From: an uncultured Pseudomonadota bacterium
GTDB taxonomy: Bacteria > Myxococcota_A > UBA796 > CAJQPC01
NCBI GenBank assembly: GCA_913060515.1
Contig: CAJXRZ010000020.1
Coordinates: forward strand, 23,081-87,080
Reading direction: 5' to 3'
DNA: 64,000 nucleotides
Shown here piece by piece: positions 47,965 through 56,611 of this stretch. How positions within the stretch are numbered: the first letter of the stretch is position 1; each line of letters starts with the position of its first letter. The translations under genes and the position numbers were made by a program. The notes under the pieces are model-generated. The model was not told the origin of the DNA and did no database searches. It saw only the letters and a program-made list of their open reading frames with translations.

Positions 47965-48855
47965 ATGCTCGCGGTGGCCCTGCTCTGGGATGGGATCTGG
48001 GGCGAGCCCTCCACCCCCTGGCACCCAGTGGCCTGGTTGGGCAGGACCATCTCCGCCCTGAGACCAGCCCACTTGACCCACCCTGCGCGAAACTTCGTTT
48101 GGGGCCTGTGCATTGGCCTGCTCCTACCGTCCCTGGTCGGGGCCGTGGGCTGGGTCCTTCTGCGGGCGGGCTGGCTGGCCTTGCCCTTGGCCATCTACCT
48201 CTGCACCTCCTCCTTCAGCATCCGTTGCTTGGGCGAGGCCAGCGTGCGTGTCTCCGAACCGCTGATGCGGGAGGACATCCAAGGGGCCCGCGCCGGACTT
48301 GGCTGGCTCTGTAGCCGCAACGCGAGCCAGCTCACCCCGGCCCAGCTCAGCGCAGGCGCCATTGAGAGCGTGGCGGAGAACGCCTCGGACAGCGCAGTGG
48401 CGCCCTTGTTCTGGTTTGCCCTCCTGGGTCTCCCCGGCTTGATGGCCTACCGGGTGGTCAACACGATGGACGCCATGTGGGGCTACCGAGACGAGCGCGA
48501 ATGGCTGGGCAAGGCGGCGGCCCGGCTAGACGACGTGTTGAATTGGATTCCTGCCCGCGTCACTGCCGTGCTCCTGGTGCTCGCAGACCCGCCAAGGGCG
48601 CGTGCAGGCGCCAGGGCAGCGTGGTCGGATGCCAGCAACACCGAGAGCCCCAACGCCGGCTGGCCCATGGCGGCCATCGCTGGCTTGCTCGGCCTGCGCC
48701 TCGCCAAGCCGGGCCACTACAGCCTGGGCAGCGGACGCGAACCGAGTGCCCAAGACATCGCGCCGGCTTGGGCCATCTGCCAGCGCGCCATGCGCACCTG
48801 GGCGGGCCTTGTTGTGTTTGGCCTGCTCGCCGCAGCCCTCTACCAGCTCAGCTGA
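47965..48855 (+). CDS. cbiB: Adenosylcobinamide-phosphate synthase CbiB/CobD
   Basis: This 296-residue inner-membrane protein begins MLAVALLWDGIWGEPSTPWHPV. The conserved core is QLSAGAIESVAENASDSAVA, AYRVVNTMDAMWGYRDER and AARLDDVLNWIPARVTA, and SDASNTESPNAGWPMAA. It attaches the aminopropanol arm to adenosylcobyric acid in vitamin B12 synthesis. The start is ATG 47965 by family alignment; no clear ribosome site is seen. No other B12 gene or cobalamin riboswitch is present. It overlaps the convergent CapA gene by 16 bases. Confidence 0.92.
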   Translation: MLAVALLWDGIWGEPSTPWHPVAWLGRTISALRPAHLTHPARNFVWGLCIGLLLPSLVGAVGWVLLRAGWLALPLAIYLCTSSFSIRCLGEASVRVSEPLMREDIQGARAGLGWLCSRNASQLTPAQLSAGAIESVAENASDSAVAPLFWFALLGLPGLMAYRVVNTMDAMWGYRDEREWLGKAAARLDDVLNWIPARVTAVLLVLADPPRARAGARAAWSDASNTESPNAGWPMAAIAGLLGLRLAKPGHYSLGSGREPSAQDIAPAWAICQRAMRTWAGLVVFGLLAAALYQLS

Positions 48856-50150
48856 CCCTCGGACCCCACCTTGACCCCCGTCTGGGGAAAGTCAGCGGCC
48901 GAGAGCTCGGCGACCTGGGTCCACGCAGCCCCCGAGGGGTCCGGCCGGGGTTGCCCATCGCTGTCCAGGGCCACTGGGTGAAGCTGCGCCGAGACCAGTA
49001 CCCCGTTGTCGGCAAGCACCGCGGAGAGAACCACCGAGGTGCCTCCGTAGCCTCCCTGGGTGCCGAACTGCTTGTAGCCGACGAAGTTGCCCAGGGAGTA
49101 GGCCACCAGTCGGCCCTTGTAGACCTCCATTCCGCGAAGGACATGGGGACCGTGGCCCAGGACCAGGTCAGCCCCGGCGTCCACAGCGGCGCGAGCAACG
49201 GCCTTTACGTCCCCTCGCCTCTCGCCGTATCCAATCTCCAGCTTGCCCGGCACGTGTCGGTGCGCGGCCCCCTCCGCTCCGCCGTGGAAGCTCAGGACGA
49301 CGATGTCCACGCGGGTGTCCAGATCAGCCACCGCTGCGGCGATCTCCTCGGGCCGGTTCACGTTGAGACAGCAGGATCCAGAGTGCGCGGCGATGAGGCC
49401 GATGCGGATCCCATCCCGCTCAATGATCGCCACGTCCCCAGTCTGCCCGGCGTGCGCGATGCCCAGGGCATCCAGGGTGGCCATCGACGAGGTCATGCCG
49501 GCCGGGCCCAGATCCATGCTGTGGTTGTTGGCCAAGGATGCCCAATCAACGCCGGCATCCACCAAGGCCTGGGCGTAGCGGGTGGGGGTTGAGAAGGCGT
49601 AGCAGCTCTTGGATCCGGGGCTGCACTTGGTCTGCGGCAGACCATCTGCCAGAGGCCCTTCCAGGTTGACGAAGGCCACGTCGGCGGCCTGAAGCCACGG
49701 TGCGACCCCATCAAAGATCAATGCGCCGTCGTTGGGCGCCAGGCCGCTGGCCCCACGGCGCAGCGCTGTGCCCATCATGGTGTCGCCAGCGGCCGCGAAG
49801 GACAGCGTCTTGGCGGAGGCCTGCAAGGGCACCTCCCCAGGCGCAGTGCTCAGTCCGGCCAAGCGCGCGCGCTCTTGGGCCTGGGGCAGCCAAGTTCCGA
49901 CCTCGGGGTGGGTGGGCTCTAGGCTCTGCACGGTGGACCAAGAGGCCGCGGCCGCGGCAAAGTCTCCCTGTAGCCAGTAGGCCCAGCCAAGCTCCCAGTG
50001 GGCCTCGACGAGAAGGGGCTCAGCCGCGGTCGCTGCCTCCAAGTGCTGCTGCGCCGTGGTGGCCTCGCCGGCTTTCAGAGCATCGACCCCGCGCTGGTAG
50101 TCAGAGCTCCCTGCGGCGAAGAACCAAGTCAGCAGCGCCAAGACACTCAT
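48840..50150 (-). CDS. TPR protein with CapA-type (PGA_cap) phosphoesterase domain
   Basis: The protein has 436 residues. A short signal or anchor (SVLALLTWFFAAGSS) precedes about two TPR units (LLVEAHWELGWAYWLQGDFAA). The CapA domain then shows AAGDTMMGTALRRG, FVNLEGPLADGL, SLANNHSMDLGPAG, DIVVLSFHGG and LVLGHGPHVLRGMEVYKG with YSLGNF. CapA domains are metallophosphatase-like and linked to poly-gamma-glutamate or other envelope polymers. The N-terminal TPR fusion is unusual. No capBC genes are nearby. Confidence 0.88.
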   Translation of the reverse strand: MSVLALLTWFFAAGSSDYQRGVDALKAGEATTAQQHLEAATAAEPLLVEAHWELGWAYWLQGDFAAAAASWSTVQSLEPTHPEVGTWLPQAQERARLAGLSTAPGEVPLQASAKTLSFAAAGDTMMGTALRRGASGLAPNDGALIFDGVAPWLQAADVAFVNLEGPLADGLPQTKCSPGSKSCYAFSTPTRYAQALVDAGVDWASLANNHSMDLGPAGMTSSMATLDALGIAHAGQTGDVAIIERDGIRIGLIAAHSGSCCLNVNRPEEIAAAVADLDTRVDIVVLSFHGGAEGAAHRHVPGKLEIGYGERRGDVKAVARAAVDAGADLVLGHGPHVLRGMEVYKGRLVAYSLGNFVGYKQFGTQGGYGGTSVVLSAVLADNGVLVSAQLHPVALDSDGQPRPDPSGAAWTQVAELSAADFPQTGVKVGSEGQLSW

Positions 50151-50353
50151 GCTTCCTCTTCCTCCTCGTCCTCTTCATCGCCGGCCAGACGGTCCTTGAT
50201 CAAGGCGACCAAGCGGAAGGCCGACAGACCTCCCAACACCACAGAGACCAAGGGCATGTCCTCGAAGACCACGAAAGCGGCCACGCCGAAGACGATGGCC
50301 GAGACGAGACCGACCAAGCTGCCGGTGCGTGAGCTGCGGGTAAGACCAAACAT
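50147..50353 (-). CDS. Small membrane protein with acidic tail
   Basis: This 68-residue protein has two closely spaced hydrophobic stretches (SLVGLVSAIVFGVAAFVVF, PLVSVVLGGLSAFRLVALI) and the acidic end DEEDEEEEEA. It overlaps the CapA gene by ATGA and the porin-like gene by one base, so all three are coupled. The function is unknown. Confidence 0.65.
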   Translation of the reverse strand: MFGLTRSSRTGSLVGLVSAIVFGVAAFVVFEDMPLVSVVLGGLSAFRLVALIKDRLAGDEEDEEEEEA

Positions 50354-51378
50354 CAGAAGCTGAACCTCATCTGGAGGGTGCCGCGGTGCTCAATGGGCAG
50401 CAGGATGTCCGAAGGCACGCGTGTCTGCCAACCGAAGCCGGTCATCACTGCGCCGCCGTCAAAGGGACCCCACCAGAGGTTGGTGGCCCCTTCGATGACC
50501 GTCTCTGTATCGACGTCTTCGGTGTCGGCATCGAACCAGCTCACCCGGCCGACCAAGGTCAGGCGCTCCAGCTCTTGGCGGCTCAGAGGAATGTCGTGGG
50601 AGTAGCCGCCCACAGCACCCATGTGGTTGGCGCCGAGCCCTTGTCCACCAAAGAACTCAGCGAAGGCGTGGTTTCGGCCCAGAGACCAGTTCGCCAAGCC
50701 GTCGTACATCACATGCGTCCCCTCCCCATCTCCTGGACCGACCAGAGCGCTGGCGGAGAAATGCAGGCCAATGCTGGGCAGGCCATAGGCTGCACGCACG
50801 CTCAGGTTCTTTCCGAACTCCGTCTCGATCTCGTGGGCCCCCGCGGCGCTCGAGACCTGGGTGGTCGTCGTGAGGTGGCCGACTTGAGCCTTCCAGGTGG
50901 CGCCAAGGATCCGGTTGGGGACCACCCCGAGACGGCGTGGGCCGTCCGTGAAGCTTGTGGGACCTGGGATGTAGTGGTTTCGGTTCAAGGTGAAGCTGTC
51001 CACGTTGCCGAAGGCCAGGAACTGTTGTCCAAAGCGAAACTGACCGACCTTGGTCTCCGTCTGTAGCCACGCATCCATCAAACGAAGCCGTGTGGCGTCC
51101 TCAAAAGTGGGGCCGGTGACACCCCCTGGTTTGACCTCGGTCTCGAAACTCTGGGAGATGTCCATCTGCACCAAGGCGCTCACACGAGAGCCATAGGTCA
51201 GCTCAAAACCGAGAAATGTTCGCTCCAATCGAAAGGCGAGGGCCGGGTCGCCGAGGACTTCATCGCCGATGGTCTCCAACTCAGTGGCTTCCAGGTCAAG
51301 CCGCACATCGCCGACAGGGCTGACTTGAACCTTCGGGGCTTCTTGGGCCAAAGCTGCGGCGCATAGAAGGGCAAACAT
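50353..51378 (-). CDS. Outer-membrane porin-like beta-barrel
   Basis: This 341-residue protein starts at ATG 51378 with GGAGG upstream. The short signal MFALLCAAALAQ is followed by alternating strands (FLGFELTYGSRVSALVQMDI, FRFGQQFLAFGNVDSF, LTLVGRVSWFDADT) and ends in the aromatic strand TLQMRFSF, typical of outer-membrane barrels. The layout resembles phosphate-selective porin O/P-type proteins, but this is only a weak match. Confidence 0.65.
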   Translation of the reverse strand: MFALLCAAALAQEAPKVQVSPVGDVRLDLEATELETIGDEVLGDPALAFRLERTFLGFELTYGSRVSALVQMDISQSFETEVKPGGVTGPTFEDATRLRLMDAWLQTETKVGQFRFGQQFLAFGNVDSFTLNRNHYIPGPTSFTDGPRRLGVVPNRILGATWKAQVGHLTTTTQVSSAAGAHEIETEFGKNLSVRAAYGLPSIGLHFSASALVGPGDGEGTHVMYDGLANWSLGRNHAFAEFFGGQGLGANHMGAVGGYSHDIPLSRQELERLTLVGRVSWFDADTEDVDTETVIEGATNLWWGPFDGGAVMTGFGWQTRVPSDILLPIEHRGTLQMRFSF

Positions 51379-51440
51379 CAATCCTCCGGGGGGCTTTCTT
51401 CCATGGCGGGATAGCAGACCTGCAGCAGCAAAGGAAGTGC

Positions 51441-53594
51441 ATGGAATACCGCGGACTGACACTAGACGCCTTTCAGGCCCAGGCGATCACCGCCTTGCGC
51501 GACGGACAGAGCGTTTTGGTGTGCGCCCCGACGGGCACCGGCAAGACCATCGTGGCGGACGCGGTGGTGGAGCAAGCCCTGGCAGAAGGGCGCCAAGTCA
51601 TCTACACGGCGCCGGTCAAGGCACTCTCCAACCAGAAGTTCCGCGACTACTGCGCCTTGCACGGTGCGGAGCGCGTCGGCCTGGTGACCGGAGACCTGGT
51701 CATCAACCGGGACGCCCCCTGCCTGGTCATGACCACCGAGATCCTGCGCAACATGCTGCTCGGTGACGAGGAGTTGGACAACTTGGCGGCCGTGGTGCTC
51801 GACGAGATCCACTTCTTGGACGACCGGGACCGCGGCACCGTCTGGGAAGAGGTGCTGATCTACCTGCCCAACACGGTCAAGATCCTGGGCCTGAGTGCCA
51901 CCCTCTCCAACCGCGACGAGTTCGCCGAGTGGCTGAGCGAAGTACGCGGGGACAAGGTCCTGGTCGTCGAGCAAGACGAGCGCGCGGTGCCTCTGGAGAT
52001 CTGGATCGGCAACCGCGAGATGGGCATGGTGCAGCCCAAGGAGTTCATCGCCGAGTACACCCACTGGAAGAAGCGCAACAAGGCGGCCGCAGCTCCCAAG
52101 CGTCGCGCACCCCGCGCGGGGCGTGGCGACAAGCGTGGACGCACCCGCGAGCGCCTGCCCATGACCCGGCACGTTGAGCTGGTTCGCATGTTGGATGAGC
52201 GCGAAGAGCTGCCGATGCTCTACTTCGTGTTCTCCCGCAAGCTCACCGAGATGTTCGCCCGCCGACTGGGCGAGCGCGTGAGCAAGAGCTTCCTCTCCGA
52301 GGACGAAGAGCAGCGCCTGGATGACATCCTCAAGGAAGTCTACGAGGACCTGGGAGAGTCGGTCTTGGACCGCGATCTGCGCGATCTCTACCGCTGCGGC
52401 ATCGCCTTTCACCACGCCGGCCTGCACGTACAGCTCAAGACCTTGGTCGAGCGCCTCTACGAGCAGAAGCTCATCAAGGTCCTGTACACCACGACCACCT
52501 TCGCCCTGGGCATCAACATGCCCGCGCGCTCCGTCGTTCTGGACGACTTGGAGCACTACGATGGCCACGGGGTCAACCCCATGACCGTGCGCGGCTTCAT
52601 GCAGATGGCCGGACGCGCGGGTCGCCGCGGAATGGACGAGTCCGGCACCGTCGTGGTGCGCATGGACTTCCAGAACATCCCCAAGCTGGAGCCCCACCTC
52701 CAGCGCTACCTGCGCGGGGAGTCAGAGCCCGTAGGTTCCAGCTTCAACCTGAGCTTCAACTCGCTGATCCAGCTCGTTGAGCGCCACGGCCGGGCCGCCT
52801 GTAGGCCCATCGTCGAGCGCAGCTTCATGGCCTTTCAGATGGGGCGCAAGAACGCCCACCTGGCCCTCAAGCGCAAGCAGCTGGTCGGTGAGCTCACGGC
52901 TGCTGGCTTGGACATCGACGAGGTGCTCAACTCCCGCAGCATCCCCGGCAAGAAGAGCCTGAAGCGCAAGAGCCAAGAGCTGCGCAAGGTGGACAAGACC
53001 ATCCGCAGCGGCGGAGAGCGTGCCTGGCAGGACTTCATGCTGCGTCGGAACTTCCTGGTGGAGATCGGCTACCTCTCCCCCACCGACGAGCTCAACGCCG
53101 GCGCCAACATCCTGCGGAACATCCAGATCGAGGAGATCTTCACCACCGAGTTGGTGATGACCGGAATGCTCGAGGACGTGGAGCCGGATCTGCTCTTTGG
53201 CATCCTGGTGGCCATGACGAACGGCCTGCCCAAGGCAGCGACCCTTCGCTACAAGCCCAGCCCCGCCCAGCGGAATGTGGCCAAGCGGGTCACTCAGGTG
53301 CGTCTCTCCTCCCCTGTCTTGTCCGCCGAGGCCATCACTGGCCAGGAGAGCACCTGGTCCCCAGAGCTCATCGGCATCGGCGAGGCCTGGGCCAAGGGCA
53401 GCAGCCTGCAGGAGATCATGCGCATGATCTCTTCCCCCACGGACATGTCTGGCCAGCTCGTCGGAGGCTTCCGTCGGGCCAAGGACTTGGCATCTCAGCT
53501 GCGCGAGGCCATGCGTGAGGACGAACACCGCGCCGAGGCGCTTCACGGCCTGATGCGACGGGTCAGCCGCGACGAAGTCGAAGTGGTGGGCTGA
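51441..53594 (+). CDS. Ski2-family RNA helicase with DSHCT-like C-terminal domain
   Basis: This 717-residue superfamily 2 helicase has motif I CAPTGTGKTIVAD (29-40), motif Ia TAPVKALSNQKF, motif II VVLDEIHFLDD (DEIH), motif III LSATLSN, motif V TTTFALGINMPARSVV and motif VI FMQMAGRAGRRG. The C-terminal 250 residues resemble the DSHCT domain of Ski2/Mtr4. Bacterial relatives include HelY-type helicases. It probably remodels RNA in the cytoplasm. An Arg/Lys-rich insert (about 210-235) may bind nucleic acid. Confidence 0.93.
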   Translation: MEYRGLTLDAFQAQAITALRDGQSVLVCAPTGTGKTIVADAVVEQALAEGRQVIYTAPVKALSNQKFRDYCALHGAERVGLVTGDLVINRDAPCLVMTTEILRNMLLGDEELDNLAAVVLDEIHFLDDRDRGTVWEEVLIYLPNTVKILGLSATLSNRDEFAEWLSEVRGDKVLVVEQDERAVPLEIWIGNREMGMVQPKEFIAEYTHWKKRNKAAAAPKRRAPRAGRGDKRGRTRERLPMTRHVELVRMLDEREELPMLYFVFSRKLTEMFARRLGERVSKSFLSEDEEQRLDDILKEVYEDLGESVLDRDLRDLYRCGIAFHHAGLHVQLKTLVERLYEQKLIKVLYTTTTFALGINMPARSVVLDDLEHYDGHGVNPMTVRGFMQMAGRAGRRGMDESGTVVVRMDFQNIPKLEPHLQRYLRGESEPVGSSFNLSFNSLIQLVERHGRAACRPIVERSFMAFQMGRKNAHLALKRKQLVGELTAAGLDIDEVLNSRSIPGKKSLKRKSQELRKVDKTIRSGGERAWQDFMLRRNFLVEIGYLSPTDELNAGANILRNIQIEEIFTTELVMTGMLEDVEPDLLFGILVAMTNGLPKAATLRYKPSPAQRNVAKRVTQVRLSSPVLSAEAITGQESTWSPELIGIGEAWAKGSSLQEIMRMISSPTDMSGQLVGGFRRAKDLASQLREAMREDEHRAEALHGLMRRVSRDEVEVVG

Positions 53595-53600
53595 TGCGCC

Positions 53601-53635
53601 CCTGAGCCAGCCGCTCCCAGTGAGCGTGGCTCAGG
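53601..53635. terminator. Strong hairpin in convergent gap
   Basis: Perfect nine-base arms (53601-53609 with 53627-53635) enclose a second five-pair stem (CGCTC/GAGCG). It spans the gap between the helicase stop and the kinase stop and could act on both strands. No T-tract is present. Confidence 0.5.
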
Positions 53636-54773
53636 TCGGGAAGCGAATCGAGAAGGTCGCCCCGTGGCCGGGGTTGCTCCTCACGCCGACCTTGGCTCCG
53701 GTTGCCAGGCAGAGATGCTTGACCAGGGCCAAGCCCAAGCCCGTGCCGCCCACGTCTCGTGAGCGCCCCTTGTCTACCCGGTAGAAGCGCTCAAAGATGC
53801 GGCTCTGGTGGGCCGGGTCAATGCCCGGGCCTTGGTCCTCGACCTCCACCACGACGCGCGAGCCCGCCATGCGGGCTCGGATGCCGACCTTTCCCTTGTT
53901 GGGGCTGTACTTGATGGCGTTGGCCACCAGGTTGCCCAAGATGCGGTCGAAGGCCTGGATGTGGATTCGAGCGACCAGCGGATGGTCGGGCAGCTCCACC
54001 ATCAACTCGATGCGGCGCAGATCAGCCGTCTCCGACCACGTGCGGGCCAGATCCTGAATCATCGGCCGCAGGTCCACCTCATCCAGAGCCATCTCCTGCA
54101 GCCTGGCCTCGATGCGGGCCAGATCCAGCAGCTCGTCGAAGATGCGGGTGAGCCGGTTGGCGTTGCGGTCGATGGCCTCGAGCATCAGGAGCGTGTCCGC
54201 ATCCAGGTCATCAGGTCGAGCCAGCAAGGTCTCGGAGTAGCCCAGGATGCTCGTCACCGGCGTGCGCAGCTCGTGGCTCACGTTGCTCACAAAGTCGGAG
54301 CGGGCGCGGGCAGCCTGCTGGATGGAGCTGACATCGGCGATCACCGCGATGGCGCCGCCGTCCTCCAAGGCCTCGGCGCGGATCAGCAGATCGAAGCGAC
54401 CGGCGACGCACTCTCGGGTCTGGCGCTCGCCGCGCTCCATGGCCAGCGAGATGACCTCGACCAGGGGCTTGAAGGGCACCCCGCCGGAGAGCTGCCGGCC
54501 GATGGGGTTGGGCACCACCGGAAGCACGGCGCGGACGCCGGAGTTTAGGACATGGATGCGCATGTCCGAGCCCACCATGACCAAGCCGCCAGGGGCGTGT
54601 TCGAAGAAGTTGGCTTGTAGGCGCTCGTTGCGATCGAGGTGTCGCTGGGCCCGCTGTTTTGCGTCACTCAGGCCGTGGATGAGCTCCTCGAGCGAGGTCT
54701 CATTCGGGTCCTTTCCCATGACCAAACAGCCCCGCTCAAAGGCCGCCTGCAGGCCCTCGTCGCGCGCGCTCAT
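53631..54773 (-). CDS. PhoR-like sensor histidine kinase, soluble
   Basis: The protein has 380 residues. A PAS-like domain spans about 50-150 (FFEHAPGGLVMVGSDMRIHVLN). The phospho-acceptor His is in FVSNVSHELRTPVTSILGY. The ATPase part has NLVANAIKYSPNKG, VEDQGPGIDPAHQSRIFERF and GGTGLGLALVKHL. No membrane segment is seen, unlike classic PhoR, so it likely senses a cytoplasmic signal or partner. It overlaps the regulator by four bases. Confidence 0.93.
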   Translation of the reverse strand: MSARDEGLQAAFERGCLVMGKDPNETSLEELIHGLSDAKQRAQRHLDRNERLQANFFEHAPGGLVMVGSDMRIHVLNSGVRAVLPVVPNPIGRQLSGGVPFKPLVEVISLAMERGERQTRECVAGRFDLLIRAEALEDGGAIAVIADVSSIQQAARARSDFVSNVSHELRTPVTSILGYSETLLARPDDLDADTLLMLEAIDRNANRLTRIFDELLDLARIEARLQEMALDEVDLRPMIQDLARTWSETADLRRIELMVELPDHPLVARIHIQAFDRILGNLVANAIKYSPNKGKVGIRARMAGSRVVVEVEDQGPGIDPAHQSRIFERFYRVDKGRSRDVGGTGLGLALVKHLCLATGAKVGVRSNPGHGATFSIRFPT

Positions 54774-55468
54774 TCGTCGACGAAGCGGTAGCCAACGCCG
54801 CGAACGGTCTCAACACGGTCGGCCGCCGTGCCCAGCTTCTCGCGCAGGCGCTTGATGTGGGTGTCCACCGTGCGGGTGTTCAGGTCGGGAGGCATCTCCC
54901 AGACGTCCTGGAGCAGCTGTCCGCGGCTCTGGACCCGGCCAGTGCGGGAGACCAAGGTCACCAGCAGCTTGAACTCGGTGGCCGTCAGAGCGAGCTCTTG
55001 TTCGCTGACCCACACCCGATGGGCGGAGACGTCGATTCGAATGGAGCCGGTCTCCATCACGGGGTCTTGGACCTCGTCCACAGGGCTTGGGGCCCGGCGG
55101 AGAATGGCCCGGACGCGCAGCACCAGCTCACGGACGGAGAAGGGCTTGACCACGTAGTCGTCCGCGCCCACCTCAAAGCCCACCACGCGGTCGATCTCTT
55201 CGTCCCGGGCGGTCAGCATCAGGACGGGGACTTCCGCAGTACCAGGCTCGGCACGCAAGCGGCGGCATACCTCGGTCCCTTGGATGTCTGGAAGCATCAG
55301 GTCCAAGATCACCAGGGAGATCTCGTTGCTACGCGCCAGCTCCAATCCCTCGGTGCCATCGGCCGCGGTCAGGACTTCAAATCCCTCACGACGAAGGTTG
55401 ATCGCCACCAAGTTGCGGATGTCCGCCTCGTCATCAACGATCAGTACCGGTCCACGAACTTCGTCCAT
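54770..55468 (-). CDS. PhoB/OmpR-type response regulator
   Basis: This 232-residue protein has a receiver with acidic pair VDDEAD, phospho-site Asp in LVILDLMLPDIQG, Thr in LMLTARDEE and Lys in DYVVKPFSVRE. The winged-helix DNA-binding domain has LTATEFKLLVTLV and DTHIKRLREKLG, ending VRGVGYRFVDE. ATG 55468 follows AGGAGGGCTCA. It pairs with the kinase downstream. No pst genes are near, so phosphate control is not proven. Confidence 0.95.
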   Translation of the reverse strand: MDEVRGPVLIVDDEADIRNLVAINLRREGFEVLTAADGTEGLELARSNEISLVILDLMLPDIQGTEVCRRLRAEPGTAEVPVLMLTARDEEIDRVVGFEVGADDYVVKPFSVRELVLRVRAILRRAPSPVDEVQDPVMETGSIRIDVSAHRVWVSEQELALTATEFKLLVTLVSRTGRVQSRGQLLQDVWEMPPDLNTRTVDTHIKRLREKLGTAADRVETVRGVGYRFVDE

Positions 55469-55540
55469 TGAGCCCTCCTGCACAAGGCGGGCATAACGGG
55501 TTCCGCGCTGGAAGGTGTCCAGGGGCCTAGCACACACCTC

Positions 55541-56473
55541 TCACTTGGCCGTACCACTCAGTCGCACGGTGAAGCGCAGCTCGTCCTGGTTCTTAAGGGC
55601 GCCCATCATCGCCGAGAAGGGTTCCAAGCCGTAGTCGCTGCCCTTGATCTTAAAGCCACCCTTGGCCGAATAGCTCTGGGCGTCGGCGTCCAGGGTCATC
55701 CGGATGGTGATCGGCTTGGACGTGCCTTTGATCGTCAGCTTTCCGCTCACGTCCACCTTGCTCCCAGAGACGACTTTGCAGCTGGTCGCCGAGAAGGAGA
55801 TCTCGCTGTACTTCGAGCTGTTGAGCTGATCTTTGCTGAGCATGTTCTTGCGCACGTCTCCGCGCTGGCCATCGCTCAGAGTGGAGTCGTAGCCCACCGC
55901 CGCCCGCAGCTTTGCCGGGTCCACGACCAGCTTGTCCACCGGCACGCTGATGTCGATCTTGCAGTTCTCGGGCCTTGCAGGATCCCAAGTCGCCGTGCCG
56001 GTCCACCCACTGGCCCGCATCACGTGGTCATGGGACATGCCTGAGGCCGCGGTGGTGGTGTCTTTGAAGACCTGGACGTAGAGGCTGGAGCTCCCCGTCT
56101 GAAGCGCGTAGCTGACGGGCCCAGTGGCCACGACATCCGGCTCTTCAGGCTCCGCGACATCGGGCTCTTCAGCCACTGGCGCCGCCTCTTCAGGCGCCGC
56201 TTCCGCCACAAGGTCCTCCGGCGCGGCCGGCTCGGGCTCCGGTACTTCAGGAGTGGCTGTGGTGGCCTCGGGGGCGGAAGCAGCCTGCTCGCTGTTCTCT
56301 GCAGCATCCTCCGGTGCCTCGGCCAGGGCTTCCTCGGGCGCGGCCTCCTGCTCTATGACCTGAGGTTCCTCGATGGGCTCCGGCGCCATGGCCTCGAGCG
56401 TGGGCTCCGGCTCCGCAACGGGGGGCGGTTCCGGCTCATTTGAGCAGGCCATCAACAGGGTCAGCAGCAGCAT
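55541..56473 (-). CDS. YceI-domain lipoprotein with acidic Pro/Glu/Ala linker
   Basis: This 310-residue protein has the signal MLLLTLLMAC (lipobox LMAC). A long PEA-rich linker (about 15-130) leads to a C-terminal YceI-like barrel (VFKDTTTAASGMSHDHVMRA, WDPARPENCKIDISVPV, GKLTIKGTSKPITIRMTL). YceI proteins bind polyisoprenoids or amphiphiles. An upstream ATG (56539) would add a basic N-terminus but lacks support. Confidence 0.85.
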   Translation of the reverse strand: MLLLTLLMACSNEPEPPPVAEPEPTLEAMAPEPIEEPQVIEQEAAPEEALAEAPEDAAENSEQAASAPEATTATPEVPEPEPAAPEDLVAEAAPEEAAPVAEEPDVAEPEEPDVVATGPVSYALQTGSSSLYVQVFKDTTTAASGMSHDHVMRASGWTGTATWDPARPENCKIDISVPVDKLVVDPAKLRAAVGYDSTLSDGQRGDVRKNMLSKDQLNSSKYSEISFSATSCKVVSGSKVDVSGKLTIKGTSKPITIRMTLDADAQSYSAKGGFKIKGSDYGLEPFSAMMGALKNQDELRFTVRLSGTAK

Positions 56474-56611
56474 CGAGGGGCTCCAATCGCAGCGGTTTCG
56501 CAATCCTGCCGGCCCAGGCAAAGGGACGGCTTTTCGCAAGGATGCCGCCGAGGCGCTCTGGATTCAAGCCATGTGGCCCCGCAAGGCCGTCCTCCGCGAT
56601 AGAGGCACAAG

